Assembly (NCBI RefSeq): GCF_016653115.1
Contig: NZ_NHRX01000059.1
Location: forward strand, 3,122 to 67,121
Direction: 5' to 3'
DNA length: 64,000 nucleotides
Origin: Rhodocyclus purpureus
GTDB lineage: Bacteria; Pseudomonadota; Gammaproteobacteria; Burkholderiales; Rhodocyclaceae
Shown here: positions 10,701 through 22,465 of the stretch, piece after piece
How the letters are laid out: each line of letters begins with the position of its first letter
Numbering within the stretch: the stretch's first letter is position 1
Position numbers and translations under genes: made by a program
The notes under the pieces: generated by a model
What the model was told of the DNA's origin: nothing
What the model saw: the letters and a program-made list of their open reading frames with translations, nothing else
The model's database searches: none

Positions 10701-10993
10701 AGGTTGCCGTAACCTGCTCGATTCTGCGCGAGCAGCACCAGTCGCCCGCCAGTATGGCCTTCCACCGTGCCGTCGAGGCGGAATTCGGCACCGACGATCA
10801 GCTTCAGCCCGACGGCTTTCGCTGCCCGGTGCGCGCGCACGACGCCGGCGAGCGAGCACTCGTCGCTGATCGCCAGCGCTGCATAACCGAGCGAATGCGC
10901 GCGCTCGACCAGTTCCTCCGGGTGCGAGGCGCCGCGCAGGAAGGAAAAGTTGGAGACGCAGTGCAGTTCGGCGTAATCCGGCAGCCGGCTCAT
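7778..10993 (-). CDS. dnaE2: Error-prone DNA polymerase DnaE2 (ImuC)
   Basis: 1071 residues, normal for DnaE2 and shorter than replicative DnaE. The N-terminal PHP domain starts with [20 protein letters not shown]. The C-family polymerase core has the catalytic [12 protein letters not shown] near residue 396 and VDLLALGM near 548. Helix-hairpin-helix sequence follows, and a C-terminal OB fold carries [19 protein letters not shown] near 985. DnaE2 performs translesion synthesis together with ImuB and ImuA, which are encoded upstream on the same strand. A 177-bp gap containing a dispersed inverted repeat separates it from imuB, where such genes are often nearly contiguous. Confidence 0.95.
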   Translation of the reverse strand: MSRLPDYAELHCVSNFSFLRGASHPEELVERAHSLGYAALAISDECSLAGVVRAHRAAKAVGLKLIVGAEFRLDGTVEGHTGGRLVLLAQNRAGYGNLAALITLARRRAEKGSYRLLRGDLAAIAPGGAVPDCLALWVPAVSAASVPNDAGPDSAALQAEGRFFARRFPGRCWLAVELHSAGNDGVRLATLLALASACGLPAVAAGDVHMHLRARRPLQDVLTAIRHRTSVFACGARLFANGERHLRTRLRLSRLYPQELLAETQRIAERCNFSLDELRYEYPEEIVPQGQTAASFLRAETERGLARRYGDAVPASVRERIEHELGLIGELAYEPYFLTVHDIVRFARSRGILCQGRGSAANSAVCYALGITEVDPARSHLLFERFISKERGEPPDIDVDFEHERREEVIQYLYAKYGRERAALTAAVHTWHTRGALRDVGRALGFEPPQIDALAASLSWWDKREQLPDRLLSIGLDPEAPRVAKWLALADALRGFPRHLSQHTGGFVLSRGPISQLVPVENAAMAGRTVIQWDKDDLDAVGLLKVDLLALGMLSAIRRTLELVGLRLDQVPAEDPATYDMICRADTVGVFQIESRAQMAMLPRLKPRHFYDLVIEVALVRPGPIQGDMVHPYLRRRDGSEPVEPMSEAIAGVLGRTLGVPIFQEQVMQLAVVAAGFTPGEADQLRRAMAAWRRKGGLEPFEQKLIAGMRERGYPEDFALRLCAQIRGFGEYGFPESHAASFALLVYVSAWLKRHRPDAFLCALLNSQPMGFYAPAQLVRDARRHGIEVRPVDVLASAVEASLEATTAPMVGETDGREAGAAGGPCGCAVLVATRVVCAVRLGLSSVGGLVRAAAARIVAARRERAFADVDDLAARAALARSDLDALAAAGALERIAGHRRQAAWAAAAAPVQRDLLSTAAVAEPVPLLVPASEGEEIVADYASLGLTLGRHPLALLRDRLRAQRFLSAAELRAGKDRQLARAAGIVTCRQRPGTASGIVFVTIEDESGLTNVVVHAPLVERQRRELLGARLLGVFGQISRQGEVVHLVAKRLVDLSAWLGRLTTGSRDFH

Positions 10994-11029
10994 GGCGCAG
11001 GGGGAATCCGGTTCATCGTGAACGACCTT

Positions 11030-11116
11030 TTTTCAGCCACGAAAAACACGAAAGTCACGACTCCTCGCTGCGGCGAACGCGGCGAATGCTTTCGTTCGTG
11101 TATTTCGTGGCCAACT
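11030..11116. repeat. Dispersed inverted repeat of the CCACGAAAAACACGAAA family
   Basis: The left end reads CAGCCACGAAAAACACGAAA and the right end TTTCGTTCGTGTATTTCGTG followed by GCC, giving a long imperfect hairpin. The same family occurs at about 14354-14503, 20856-20985 and 35855-36085. All copies are intergenic. Confidence 0.8.
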
Positions 11117-11170
11117 TCCAGGTCCATGCTTGCGCCGCTGCCGCAGCCACTGCGCAGGAACAGCCCCGGA

Positions 11171-12778
11171 TCAGGCGAACAGGCCATGCAGGAACCAGCC
11201 CGCGTCGGAGCGGAAAATCCACAGCCACTCGGCGCGCGCCGAGAGCGCGATGAAATAGTCGCGACGCACGTCGCCGACGGCCCCCGGCTCGCCCTCGTCC
11301 CACCAGCCGCTCTCGATGCGCTCGGGCCCGGCGACGAGGCGCAGCGGCCCGCCGCGTTGTGGCCGCCCGCCTTGCTCGGCGAGCGCCTGTGGCTCCGGCA
11401 AAAGGCACAGCGGGCGCGCCCCGAGCGAGGCTGCCGCGGGCGCAGGCACGGCCCCGTGCGCGGGCTCGCCGGCGCCAGCCGGGGTGGCCTTCCTCCTCTT
11501 CGCGTGCGCACGCTGCGCGAGCTGGAAAGCGGCTTTTTGCGTCGCCTTTTCCGGACGGTGCTCGGAGACGGCGACGAGGCGGTAGACGCACTGCTCGCCG
11601 AGGCGTGCCTGCAGACGTTCGACGAGTTCGGCGACACCCGTGGCGGTATCCCCGGAGCGGTCACGGGAATTGCTGCCCGCGGCGGCAAAGAGCGAAGTCG
11701 TCTGCCCGGCGAGCGCTTCCACGGCGTCCGCGCGCAAGCACAGCGACTCGACCGGCGCCGGCAGTTGCAAGCGCGCCAGGCGTTCGTCGAGCACGCGAGC
11801 GATGCGCGCCGGATCGCGCGTCGCTGCGGCGAAGGTGAGTGCCAGCGTCAAGGCCGGCGTTGCGGCACTGCCGCGTTCGCAGCGCAGTTCGAGGACGCAC
11901 TCGTGAATCCCGGCCGCGCGCACGGCGAGCCAGCCGCACAGCGCTGCGATCAGGCGGCGCGCGGCGAAGGCGAGCGCGGGCGCGTTCTCGCAGCGTGCCG
12001 GCAGTTCGATCGCCTCGCGGAAATGCTCCGGAAAGGCGAAGCGTGGCCGCGGGTCGGGCCGTTCGCCGAGCGCGCGCGCCAGGTCGGCGGCGAATCCGGC
12101 GCCGACGCGCCGCGCGAGACCGGCGCGCGGCAGGGCGAGCACGTCGGCGAGCGTGCGCGCCCCGAACGCGGCCAGACGCGCCTGCCGGTCTTCGCCCAAG
12201 TCGAGCAGCGACAGCGGCAGCGTGCCCAGTTGCAGTGGCAGTGCGGCTAGGTCGCGGCAGACGAAGTACGCGTTGTTTGCGCACTCTGCAACAGCGGGAA
12301 AACCGGCTGCGGCGGGTCTGGCGGCGAAGGCCAGCCACTGCGCGGCGAGTGGCGTCGGCGCCAGTGCCGGCTGAACGCTGAAGCCCTGCGCCAGGACCTC
12401 GTTGACGATGCGCGCAGACAGCGCCTCGACGCCGCCGAAGAGGCGCAGCGAGGACGAGAGTTCGAGCAGCAGCGTCGCCGGCGGCGCCAAGCTGACTTCG
12501 GAAGTGAAGCTACCCGCCCAGCAGGCGAGGCGCGCGAGCGCAGCCGCCTCCTGCGCCGGATCACGCGGCAGCGCGACCAGTTCCGGCAGGCGTGCGCGCG
12601 CACTGGCCAGGCGCAGTCCTGGAACGACACCGGCCGCCTGCGCTGCCTCGTCGGCGACGAGCACGCGATCGAGCTCGACGACGGCGCGCGGCTGGGGGGG
12701 CCGGCAGGCCGCTGCCGAGGGCAGATCAGGACGCGCGTCGAGCGGCAGGCGCGGCAGGAACAGGGCAAGCCAGAGCAT
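11171..12778 (-). CDS. imuB: Y-family polymerase-like protein ImuB
   Basis: 535 residues from the ATG at 12778. The N-terminus MLWLALFLPRLPLDARPD aligns with the start of Y-family polymerases but lacks the metal-binding aspartates, as expected for ImuB, a non-catalytic scaffold binding the beta clamp and DnaE2. Retained landmarks are TLLLELSSSLRLFGG near 100 and the little-finger region with RFAFPEHFREAIELPARCE near 245. The start overlaps the end of imuA by 53 bp, indicating coupled translation. An in-frame extension to 12955 has no homology and lies within imuA, so it was not used. Confidence 0.92.
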   Translation of the reverse strand: MLWLALFLPRLPLDARPDLPSAAACRPPQPRAVVELDRVLVADEAAQAAGVVPGLRLASARARLPELVALPRDPAQEAAALARLACWAGSFTSEVSLAPPATLLLELSSSLRLFGGVEALSARIVNEVLAQGFSVQPALAPTPLAAQWLAFAARPAAAGFPAVAECANNAYFVCRDLAALPLQLGTLPLSLLDLGEDRQARLAAFGARTLADVLALPRAGLARRVGAGFAADLARALGERPDPRPRFAFPEHFREAIELPARCENAPALAFAARRLIAALCGWLAVRAAGIHECVLELRCERGSAATPALTLALTFAAATRDPARIARVLDERLARLQLPAPVESLCLRADAVEALAGQTTSLFAAAGSNSRDRSGDTATGVAELVERLQARLGEQCVYRLVAVSEHRPEKATQKAAFQLAQRAHAKRRKATPAGAGEPAHGAVPAPAAASLGARPLCLLPEPQALAEQGGRPQRGGPLRLVAGPERIESGWWDEGEPGAVGDVRRDYFIALSARAEWLWIFRSDAGWFLHGLFA

Positions 12779-13535
12779 GTGGCGAAGCCGGGCGTGACGA
12801 GGAATCGGACGACGCAGCAGGGGGGGCAGCCCGTCTGCCGGCGCCGATCCTGGCGACGGGCGATGCCGCCGGGGGCTGAGCCTGCGCTCCCGCTGCAGCC
12901 AGCGAGGCCGGTCGGCGGATGGCCAGCGACAGCGGCGCCGGCCTGCCGCCGCCACGTCGCTTGAGGATGCTCACCCGCAGCTGCTCACCCTCACCATCGA
13001 TCTGCAGGCGCAGCGGTGCCGGCGATGCAGTGGCGGCGCAGGCGCCCGGGCGGAAGACGAAGAACAGCGCACGGCTGCCCTCGGCAGCGAGGTGCAGGCG
13101 ACGCAAGAGCGTCGCGTCGGCGGCAGGCAGCCAGGCGACGACCGCGCCGACGCCTTCGGTCGCGAGCGCGCGCGCGCAAGACCAGGCGGCATCGCGACCG
13201 GGAGCGCCGACGACGAGCAGACGTTCGAGCGCGACGCCGCCCTGTGCCAGCGCCGGCGCGTGCAGGGGATGCGGCGGCGCGACACAGACCACCCAGGCCA
13301 GTTCGTCCTCGGAGACCTGCGCCAGCGCCGGCAGCAGCAGGCTCAGTTCGCCGACCCCCGTCCGCGTCGGCAGCAGTTCGGTCAGAGCGCCGCGCGCCCA
13401 GCCGCCGCCGGGAAGTTCGGCGTCCAGCTCCGCAAAACCGCTCGCCACCCCCGGCTGCGGCGCAGCCGCCAGCGCATCGCCGCGCCAGACGTCGGCACGG
13501 GCGAGGATGTCGTCGAGATGAACGGCGGCAGGCAT
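12726..13535 (-). CDS. imuA: ImuA, RecA-like translesion synthesis accessory protein
   Basis: 269 residues. Diagnostic segments are SGFAELDAELPGGGWARGALTE near residues 33-54, GVGELSLLLPAL and the downstream RLQIDGEGEQLRVSILKRRGGGR. ImuA supports DnaE2/ImuB mutagenesis. The last 70 residues are an Ala/Pro/Ser-rich low-complexity tail that overlaps the imuB start in another frame. The ATG at 13535 is chosen; a TTG two codons earlier is possible, and neither has a strong ribosome-binding site. No separate LexA box is seen between lexA and imuA, so co-transcription with lexA is likely. Confidence 0.88.
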   Translation of the reverse strand: MPAAVHLDDILARADVWRGDALAAAPQPGVASGFAELDAELPGGGWARGALTELLPTRTGVGELSLLLPALAQVSEDELAWVVCVAPPHPLHAPALAQGGVALERLLVVGAPGRDAAWSCARALATEGVGAVVAWLPAADATLLRRLHLAAEGSRALFFVFRPGACAATASPAPLRLQIDGEGEQLRVSILKRRGGGRPAPLSLAIRRPASLAAAGAQAQPPAASPVARIGAGRRAAPPAASSDSSSRPASPHALACPVPAAPAARRAS

Positions 13536-13611
13536 TGGCAAAGACGGGAAGAAGGTGTCGGCAGCAGCCGCGAACTACGCAAGTCGGAGAACACGCAAGC
13601 CGCTGCCGGCC

Positions 13612-14211
13612 TTACAGCGACTCGCTGCCGCGGATCAGGCCGACGGCGATGCCTTCGATGGCGATCGAGACTTCGCGCGTATCGACGACGATCGGTTCGA
13701 AATCGGGGTTCTCGGCGATCAGTTCGACGATCGGCCCCTTCTGCTGGAAGCGCTTGACGGTCACGTCGTCCTCGAGGCGGGCGACGACGATCTGGCCGTT
13801 GCGCGCTTCCCCGGTGCGATGCACGGCGAGCAGGTCACCGTCGCAGATGCCGGCATTGATCATCGACAGGCCGCGCACGCGCAGCAGGAAATCGGCGCGC
13901 GGCCGGAATAGCGCAGGATCGAGCGAGTAGCGTCCCTGCACGTTCTCGACGGCGAGGATCGGGCTACCGGCGGCAACGCTGCCGATCAGCGGCAGACCGA
14001 GCTGTTCGACCAGGCGGATGCCGCGTGCCGAGCCCGGTTCGAGCACCACTGCGCCCTTCTTCGCCAGTGCCTTGAGATGCTCCTCGGCGGCGTTCGGCGA
14101 GGCGAAACCGAAGGCCGATGCGATCTCGGCACGCGTCGGCGGCGCGCCGGCCTCCAGCGATTGGCGGATGAAGTCGAGGATTTCCTGTTGACGCGGGGTC
14201 AGCTTGATCAT
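13612..14211 (-). CDS. lexA: LexA SOS repressor
   Basis: 199 residues from [12 protein letters not shown]. The winged helix-turn-helix covers residues 1-65 ([23 protein letters not shown]). The autocleavage bond is Ala81-Gly82 in GSVAAGSP. The catalytic dyad is Ser116 in RGLSMINAG and Lys153 in VTVKRF. It represses SOS genes, and RecA filaments trigger its self-cleavage. A perfect LexA box lies 26 bp upstream, showing autoregulation, and imuA-imuB-dnaE2 follow directly on the same strand. An in-frame extension upstream to 14340 would run through the operator and is rejected. Confidence 0.97.
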   Translation of the reverse strand: MIKLTPRQQEILDFIRQSLEAGAPPTRAEIASAFGFASPNAAEEHLKALAKKGAVVLEPGSARGIRLVEQLGLPLIGSVAAGSPILAVENVQGRYSLDPALFRPRADFLLRVRGLSMINAGICDGDLLAVHRTGEARNGQIVVARLEDDVTVKRFQQKGPIVELIAENPDFEPIVVDTREVSIAIEGIAVGLIRGSESL

Positions 14212-14236
14212 TGCTGCAAGCTCCGGTGATGAATGA

Positions 14237-14252
14237 CTGTATTTTTGTACAG
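14237..14252 (-). promoter_or_regulatory. LexA box upstream of lexA
   Basis: CTGTATTTTTGTACAG matches the CTGT-N8-ACAG consensus exactly, within the longer palindrome ACTGT...ACAGT. It is the only such box I found around the cassette and probably controls lexA-imuA-imuB and perhaps dnaE2. Confidence 0.92.
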
Positions 14253-14353
14253 TTGCCGGGCAAAGGCAAGCCCCGATGTGTCGCGTCCCGCGGCGGCAGC
14301 GCCCGCCGGCGTCCCTGGCCGAGAACCCTGCCAGGATCATCCTGAAAAAGGCA

Positions 14354-14503
14354 GTTGGCCACGAAATGCACGAAAAACACGAAATCGTTCATGCGGTTCG
14401 ACGCTGAGTGGAAACAAGCCTTCGGGTTAGACACTGAACGACCGCAACCCCATGTTTTGTTTCGTGGCTTTCGTGTTTTTCGTGGATGAAAAGAGGTTTT
14501 AAG
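14354..14503. repeat. Dispersed inverted repeat, CCACGAAAAACACGAAA family
   Basis: The left end contains TTGGCCACGAAATGCACGAA followed by AAACACGAAA. The right end contains GTTTCGTGGCTTTCGTGTTT followed by TTCGTGG. It fills most of the gap between lexA and the patatin gene, and its right side touches the patatin stop region. Confidence 0.8.
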
Positions 14504-14505
14504 GA

Positions 14506-16536
14506 TCATCCGTCAGGGAAGAAGGCAGCCAGTTGGCCGCTCCTGAGCGCCCACAGCGTCAGGTACTCGCCGAGATCACGCAGCGCGATGAACTGCCAGT
14601 CCTGCAGCGAGGTCGTCGCCCTGCCCGTCGACAGATGGGGGAAATGACGATTCCGCTCATGGGCCTGCTGCACCGAGCAGGGTAGCGTCGGCGCCTCGGG
14701 CGATTCCAGGGTCAGCCGGACAGCGTCGCCGAGCTGTTGCGCACACTGCCCGTCCGCTTTCGGCATGCTCAGTTTCAGATAGGCGATCGCACCGATGGGC
14801 GGGTAGTCCTTCCCTTGCACAGCGTAATGACCGATGAATACGAAGCGTCCTCCGTTGTCGTGCGTGTCGATGTCGAGCTGCACTGCAGGCGGGCTGCCTG
14901 CTTCGCCTGGACGGCAGAAGCTGACGCGCACGCCGAGCTTTTCCAGGCGGGCGCAGGTCTCCGCCAGACTGTCGAAGCGTCCCTTCTCGTCTTCGGAAGC
15001 GTCGATGACGATGATCTTGCCAAGGCCACGCCGCACCAGGGCGAACAGGCCCAGATTGTCGGTATGTCCGCCGTCGGTGAGATAGATTTCCGGGGAATCG
15101 GCGGAATCGTTGCTGCCGTGCAGGTAATAGAAAGGTAGCGGCAGCATGCGATGCACGGTCCGGTTCTGCTCGCCGAAAATCGGGTTGTTGAGCTGGGTAC
15201 CCAGGCTGAAGTTGGCGAGGTGCGCGGCCAGTCTGGCCGTACGTTCCTGGCCGATGCTGTCGAAGCCGAAGGCATCGACAGCCGCCCCGGAAGCATTGAC
15301 GGCATCGAAGGGCAGCAGCTGATGCGGATAAACGGCCTGTGATCCTGGCCCCTTGTTCCCGGGTTCGAGCGTCTCGTCAAGGTCATGCTCGCCGTCGCTG
15401 CGTGCGAAATAACCGAACAGTCCCGACCCGTAACCGAGCGGGGTGAACTCGTACTGATACTTTTCAAGGTCCTTGTCACCACTGCTGGCCCAGACCGAGT
15501 TGCTGGAGAAGCCCGAGGTGTTGATGATCCACAGCGGCAGCGGCGGCGTTGCGCCGGCGGCTGACTGCCCTTGCCAGAATGCCGCCGTGCGCGCTCTCAG
15601 TGTGGCGAAATCGAGCCAGGAACCGTCCGCGATGCGTGGGCCCTGGCGGGCCAGATCCTGGTCCGGCGCCCTGGCCTCGCCGGCGCAGCGGCTGCCGGAT
15701 GCCCCGGCAGCAGCGCCGGGCAAGGCCAGCCTGCCGTACATCCTTTCGATGCCGGTACGGTAGGTGTCGTTGAATACCGAATTGTCCCAGGACCAGTCGA
15801 ACAGGGTGTTGGCGAAATGGTGGGGAATGGCGGGGATGAAGCCGGGCAACCAGGCCAGGGCACCGGTGAGTGGATAGAACAGCGCGCTGACTCCGGAATA
15901 AATTTTCAGGCCAAGCTCGGAATTGCGGGCGGAGACCGGGCATTCGTCGTCGAACAGGATATGGGTGTTCTTCTGCAGGTGCTGCTGGAACACATCGTCC
16001 GGAGCGAAGATCCTGTCGGCCCACGCGCCGTTGTCGAGCACGTTGTTGTAATACCAGTACGCCGCGTAGCCACCGCCGGAAACCGTCGACAGGTAATGCA
16101 CGCGGGCGAGCAGCGCTGCGGATTGGCGCCGCTCTTCGTGCAATGCCTTCAAGACGCCGATGCTGAACGAAGCCGAACGCGGGCCGCCGCCCGAGAGCGC
16201 AAGCCCCAGCGCGTCCTGCGGGGTGCCGGTGGTGCTCCTCCCGTCACCGATGCCGAGGAGCGCGAACTCGTCGCCGAACTCGGCGGCGAGTTCGCCCGCA
16301 GCCGCAGGCTGGAGGACGGCGCTGACCGGGCGGCGGGCCAGGACGCGCTTTGCCGGCGCGTTCTGCCAGGCTTCTTCCTTGCCCGCATACCCCTGCGCAT
16401 GGACCTCCTGTCGCCACCTCTCGATGGCCTGCGTCGCCTGCGGGGAGTTGCCGATGAACTGATCGGGGGGACCGACGCCGGCACATCCCGCAACCAGCAT
16501 GGACAGGCCGATGACGGCAAGGGGATGGGTGTTCAT
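14506..16536 (-). CDS. Patatin-like phospholipase family lipoprotein
   Basis: 676 residues from MNTHPLAVIGLSMLVAGC; the lipobox VAGC places the lipidated cysteine at 18, so it is membrane-anchored. The patatin oxyanion motif SGGGPRSASF is at 115-124. The nucleophile serine is Ser153 in STVSGGGYAAY, a variant lacking the first glycine of GxSxG. The catalytic aspartate is in YLTDGGHTDNLG near 485. The middle region between the catalytic elements is larger than in simple patatins. Acyl hydrolysis of lipids is inferred from the family. It is a single gene flanked by a repeat on one side and the divergent dapC on the other. Confidence 0.88.
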   Translation of the reverse strand: MNTHPLAVIGLSMLVAGCAGVGPPDQFIGNSPQATQAIERWRQEVHAQGYAGKEEAWQNAPAKRVLARRPVSAVLQPAAAGELAAEFGDEFALLGIGDGRSTTGTPQDALGLALSGGGPRSASFSIGVLKALHEERRQSAALLARVHYLSTVSGGGYAAYWYYNNVLDNGAWADRIFAPDDVFQQHLQKNTHILFDDECPVSARNSELGLKIYSGVSALFYPLTGALAWLPGFIPAIPHHFANTLFDWSWDNSVFNDTYRTGIERMYGRLALPGAAAGASGSRCAGEARAPDQDLARQGPRIADGSWLDFATLRARTAAFWQGQSAAGATPPLPLWIINTSGFSSNSVWASSGDKDLEKYQYEFTPLGYGSGLFGYFARSDGEHDLDETLEPGNKGPGSQAVYPHQLLPFDAVNASGAAVDAFGFDSIGQERTARLAAHLANFSLGTQLNNPIFGEQNRTVHRMLPLPFYYLHGSNDSADSPEIYLTDGGHTDNLGLFALVRRGLGKIIVIDASEDEKGRFDSLAETCARLEKLGVRVSFCRPGEAGSPPAVQLDIDTHDNGGRFVFIGHYAVQGKDYPPIGAIAYLKLSMPKADGQCAQQLGDAVRLTLESPEAPTLPCSVQQAHERNRHFPHLSTGRATTSLQDWQFIALRDLGEYLTLWALRSGQLAAFFPDG

Positions 16537-16694
16537 GCTTTTCTCCCGCACGGGCGCCGACTGCGGCAAGAGCGCTGGCCTCCCCGCCCGTTTCATGCAT
16601 TCAGAATAGCACGGAGGCGTTCCGGGAGCGCTCCCATTCCGCGCAGGCCAGCGTGGCGGCCGACGGAATTTTTCCTTCTCCTGTGCTTGCCCCT

Positions 16695-16700
16695 TATAAT
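16695..16700 (+). promoter_or_regulatory. Possible -10 element for the dap operon
   Basis: A perfect TATAAT lies 30 bp before the GTG of dapC, in the gap between divergent genes. No good -35 hexamer is visible at the expected spacing, so this is tentative. Confidence 0.35.
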
Positions 16701-16729
16701 CTCGTGCTTCACAAAACCCGACGCGCAAC

Positions 16730-17935
16730 GTGAACCCAGACCTCTCCAGGCTGCAGCCCTACCCCTTCGAGAAGCTGCGCCAGCTGTTCAAGGGGGTGAC
16801 CCCGAACACCCGCCATTCCGAGATCAAGCTCTTCATCGGCGAGCCGCAGCACGAGACGCCGCTGCTGATCAAGGAAGCGCTGGCCGCGAGCCTCGGCGGG
16901 CTTGCGCACTATCCGACGACCATCGGTAGCCCCGAGCTGCGCGGTGCGATCGCGCGCTGGATCGAGCGCCGCTACGAAGTCGGCCCGGTCGACCCGGAGA
17001 CGCAGGTGATACCGGTCAATGGCTCGCGCGAGGCGCTGTTCTCGTTCTGCCAGGCAGTCATCGACCCGACCGCTGCGCGCGGCGGCCCGCCGATCGTCGT
17101 CTGCCCGAACCCGTTCTACCAGATCTACGAAGGTGCCGCCCTCCTCGCCGGCGCCGAGCCACGCTTCCTCAACACCCTGCCCGAGAACGGTTTCGCCTTC
17201 GACTTCGACAGCCTGTCCGAGGCCGAATGGCAGCGCGTCCAGCTCTTCTACGTCTGCTCGCCGGGCAACCCGACCGGCAAGGTGCTCGACCTCGAGGACT
17301 GGCGAAGGCTGTTCGCACTCGCCGACCGCTACGGCTTCGTCATCGCCGCCGACGAGTGTTATTCGGAGATCTACTTCGACGAGGCCAGCCCGCCGCTCGG
17401 CGGCCTGCAGGCGGCGCAGCGGCTCGGTCGCGGCTGGGAGCGCCTGGTGATGTTCTCCAGCCTCTCGAAGCGCTCCAACGTTCCCGGCCTGCGCTCGGGT
17501 TTCGTCGCCGGCGACGCGGCGGTGTTGAAGCCCTTCCTGCTCTACCGCACCTACCACGGCTGCGCGATGAATCCGGCGGTGCAGGTCGCCTCCGTCGCGG
17601 CCTGGAGCGACGAGGCGCACGTGCGTGACAACCGCCGCCGCTACCGCGAGAAGTTCGACGCGGTGACGCCGATCCTCGCCGAGGCGCTCGGTGCCGAGCG
17701 TCCCGACGCGAGCTTCTACTTCTGGGCGAAGACGCCGGGCGACGACCGTGAGTTCGCCCGGCGCCTGCTCGCCGAATACAACGTGATGCTGCTGCCGGGC
17801 AGCTTCCTCGCCCGTGAAGCCGGCGGCGTCAATCCCGGACAGGGATTCACCCGCATCGCCCTCGTTGCACCGCTCGCCGAATGCCTCGAAGCCGCCGAGC
17901 GTATCCGTTCATTCACCTCGAAACTCCAGGATTGA
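16730..17935 (+). CDS. dapC: Succinyldiaminopimelate aminotransferase DapC
   Basis: 401 residues, fold-type I PLP aminotransferase. It has [13 protein letters not shown] near 90, [13 protein letters not shown] near 175 and the PLP lysine in [17 protein letters not shown] near residue 245. The C-terminal arginine in [10 protein letters not shown] near 375 binds the substrate carboxylate. It converts N-succinyl-2-amino-6-oxopimelate to N-succinyl-diaminopimelate with glutamate, in lysine and peptidoglycan precursor synthesis. The start is GTG at 16730. dapD begins 4 bp after its stop and dapE follows, forming the succinylase branch, which strongly supports DapC over a generic aminotransferase. 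Confidence 0.95.
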   Translation: MNPDLSRLQPYPFEKLRQLFKGVTPNTRHSEIKLFIGEPQHETPLLIKEALAASLGGLAHYPTTIGSPELRGAIARWIERRYEVGPVDPETQVIPVNGSREALFSFCQAVIDPTAARGGPPIVVCPNPFYQIYEGAALLAGAEPRFLNTLPENGFAFDFDSLSEAEWQRVQLFYVCSPGNPTGKVLDLEDWRRLFALADRYGFVIAADECYSEIYFDEASPPLGGLQAAQRLGRGWERLVMFSSLSKRSNVPGLRSGFVAGDAAVLKPFLLYRTYHGCAMNPAVQVASVAAWSDEAHVRDNRRRYREKFDAVTPILAEALGAERPDASFYFWAKTPGDDREFARRLLAEYNVMLLPGSFLAREAGGVNPGQGFTRIALVAPLAECLEAAERIRSFTSKLQD

Positions 17936-17939
17936 AACC

Positions 17940-20848
<2,909 letters not shown>

Positions 20849-20855
20849 TCGGAAA

Positions 20856-20985
20856 CCTCTTTTCAGCCACGAAAAACACGAAAGCCACGAACACGAATTT
20901 GCAGCCGGCTAGTGTTTAGTTCATCGGCTTATTGGCGGCCGAGGTCGAGGCACCTGGATCAGTTTTGGTGCATTTCGTGGCCAAG
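20856..20985. repeat. Dispersed inverted repeat, CCACGAAAAACACGAAA family
   Basis: TTTTCAGCCACGAAAAACAC begins just after the prmB stop, and the partner TTTCGTGGCCAAGTGCTTTT lies near 20970. The rest of the gap up to 21097 shows no gene. Confidence 0.75.
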
Positions 20986-21097
20986 TGCTTTTTACATGCA
21001 GGTGCGAAAGTTACGCGGAGCAGCGGCAGCCGCAGAGCTGTTCTAAGCCTTGTGAAACATGGCCTTGCAGCCTGTTCTTGAAGCGCTTTCGCAAGTT

Positions 21098-21511
21098 TCA
21101 GCGCGGTGCGTAGAGGTCGCGGCCGGCCTCGTGCAGGTCGCGGCGCAGGCGGCGTCTTTCTTCGGAAGAGAAGCGCAGCGGACGCGAGGCCTCGGGAGTT
21201 TCCTGGGAGGCCAGCGCTCCATGCGTGGCGGGCGTCGCGTTGCCGGCAGCCTGGCTGTCGTTCCGTGCCGGCTGGCCTGCGGACTGGCCGGCGAAGTCAT
21301 GCGCCTGCACATCTGCCCGCTTTCCCTGGTGTCGGCGTCCTGACTCGGCAGCGTCTGCGTCAGCCGTTCCGGCTAGCATGAGCGGGCTGGCCAGCAGCAG
21401 CATGAGCGCGAGGCTGCGCACGGCGGTGTGTCGGCGCCAACAGCTGCGCAACGGCATCTTCCTCGTTGGTGGACGTATCCGCAGCAGCGGCAAGCGCGTC
21501 GCCTCACTCAT
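21098..21511 (-). CDS. Small putative secreted protein of unknown function
   Basis: 137 residues from the ATG at 21511. A basic N-terminus is followed by a hydrophobic stretch (SLALMLLLASPLMLAGTADA) consistent with a signal peptide. A low-complexity polar middle follows, and a conserved-looking charged C-terminus (FSSEERRRLRRDLHEAGRDL) that should form an amphipathic helix. I do not recognise a family. It is divergent from ompR. An upstream in-frame start at 21550 is possible but would put a long basic tail before the signal sequence. Confidence 0.55.
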   Translation of the reverse strand: MSEATRLPLLRIRPPTRKMPLRSCWRRHTAVRSLALMLLLASPLMLAGTADADAAESGRRHQGKRADVQAHDFAGQSAGQPARNDSQAAGNATPATHGALASQETPEASRPLRFSSEERRRLRRDLHEAGRDLYAPR

Positions 21512-21745
21512 CACCCTACCCTCACACAATTTCAAGCCTTGCATCAACACGAGCAGCGATTCACGGTCTGCTCAGCACTGTATTCTGACCCGGCTATTGC
21601 GCTTTCGACAGCGTATGGAACAAACTTTTACGCTTCACCGGGACGCCGCAGACTTTCGTCTACGTTACGTTTCGAGTCGTGGCCGATCGTTGCCAAACTT
21701 TTCCGGCTCTTCCTGCGAAGGGCGAATTCCGTTTAGGATTCCGCA

Positions 21746-22465
21746 ATGGCTGAAGTCAAAATTCTCGTCGTCGACGACGACAACCGACTGCGTGACCTGC
21801 TGCAGCGCTATCTCGGCGAGCAAGGCTTCGTCGTGCGCACCGCCGAGAGCGCCAAGGCGATGGACCAGCGCCTCGACCGCGAGCGCTTCGACCTCATCGT
21901 GCTCGACCTGATGCTGCCCGGCGAGGACGGCCTGTCGATCTGTCGTCGCCTGCGCGCAACCGACCCGCAGCAGGCGGTCATCATGCTCACCGCGCGCGGC
22001 GACGAGGTCGACCGCATCGTCGGACTGGAGATGGGCGCCGACGACTACCTGCCCAAGCCCTTCAACCCGCGCGAGCTGGTCGCCCGCATCAACGCCGTCC
22101 TGCGCCGCCGTGCCGCTCCGCCACCGGGCGCACCCGATGTCGAAGCCGAGCGCCTGGCGTTCGGTGGCGTCGAGGTCGACTTCGCGGCACGCACGCTGCG
22201 CCGCGGTGAGGAAATCATCCCGCTGACCACCGGCGAGTTCGCTGTGCTGCGCGCGCTCCTGCAGCACCCGCACCAGCCCCTGTCGCGCAACCGCCTGATG
22301 ACGCTCGCGCGCGGGCGCGAACAGGGCCCCTTCGACCGCACCATCGACGTCCAGGTTTCGCGCCTGCGCAAGCTGATCGAACCCGACCCGAGCAAGCCAC
22401 GCTATCTGCAGACGGTGTGGGGTCACGGCTACGTCTTCGTCCCGGATACCCCGCCGCCGGCATGA
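21746..22465 (+). CDS. ompR: OmpR-type response regulator
   Basis: 239 residues. The receiver domain has the acidic pair in VVDDDNRLRD, phospho-acceptor Asp54 in IVLDLMLPGEDG and a conserved lysine in YLPKPFNP near 104. The C-terminal winged-helix OmpR/PhoB domain ends with TIDVQVSRLRKLIEPDPSKP and VWGHGYVFVP. Its stop overlaps the start of the kinase gene (ATGA), so the two are co-translated. In proteobacteria this pair typically answers osmotic or acid conditions and controls porins; targets here are unknown. Confidence 0.93.
   Translation: MAEVKILVVDDDNRLRDLLQRYLGEQGFVVRTAESAKAMDQRLDRERFDLIVLDLMLPGEDGLSICRRLRATDPQQAVIMLTARGDEVDRIVGLEMGADDYLPKPFNPRELVARINAVLRRRAAPPPGAPDVEAERLAFGGVEVDFAARTLRRGEEIIPLTTGEFAVLRALLQHPHQPLSRNRLMTLARGREQGPFDRTIDVQVSRLRKLIEPDPSKPRYLQTVWGHGYVFVPDTPPPA

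Noticed and set aside
9101-12250. 1049-codon plus-strand frame opposite dnaE2/imuB
   Set aside because: Antisense shadow of high-GC genes; Arg/Asp/Glu/Ala-rich without any recognisable domain.
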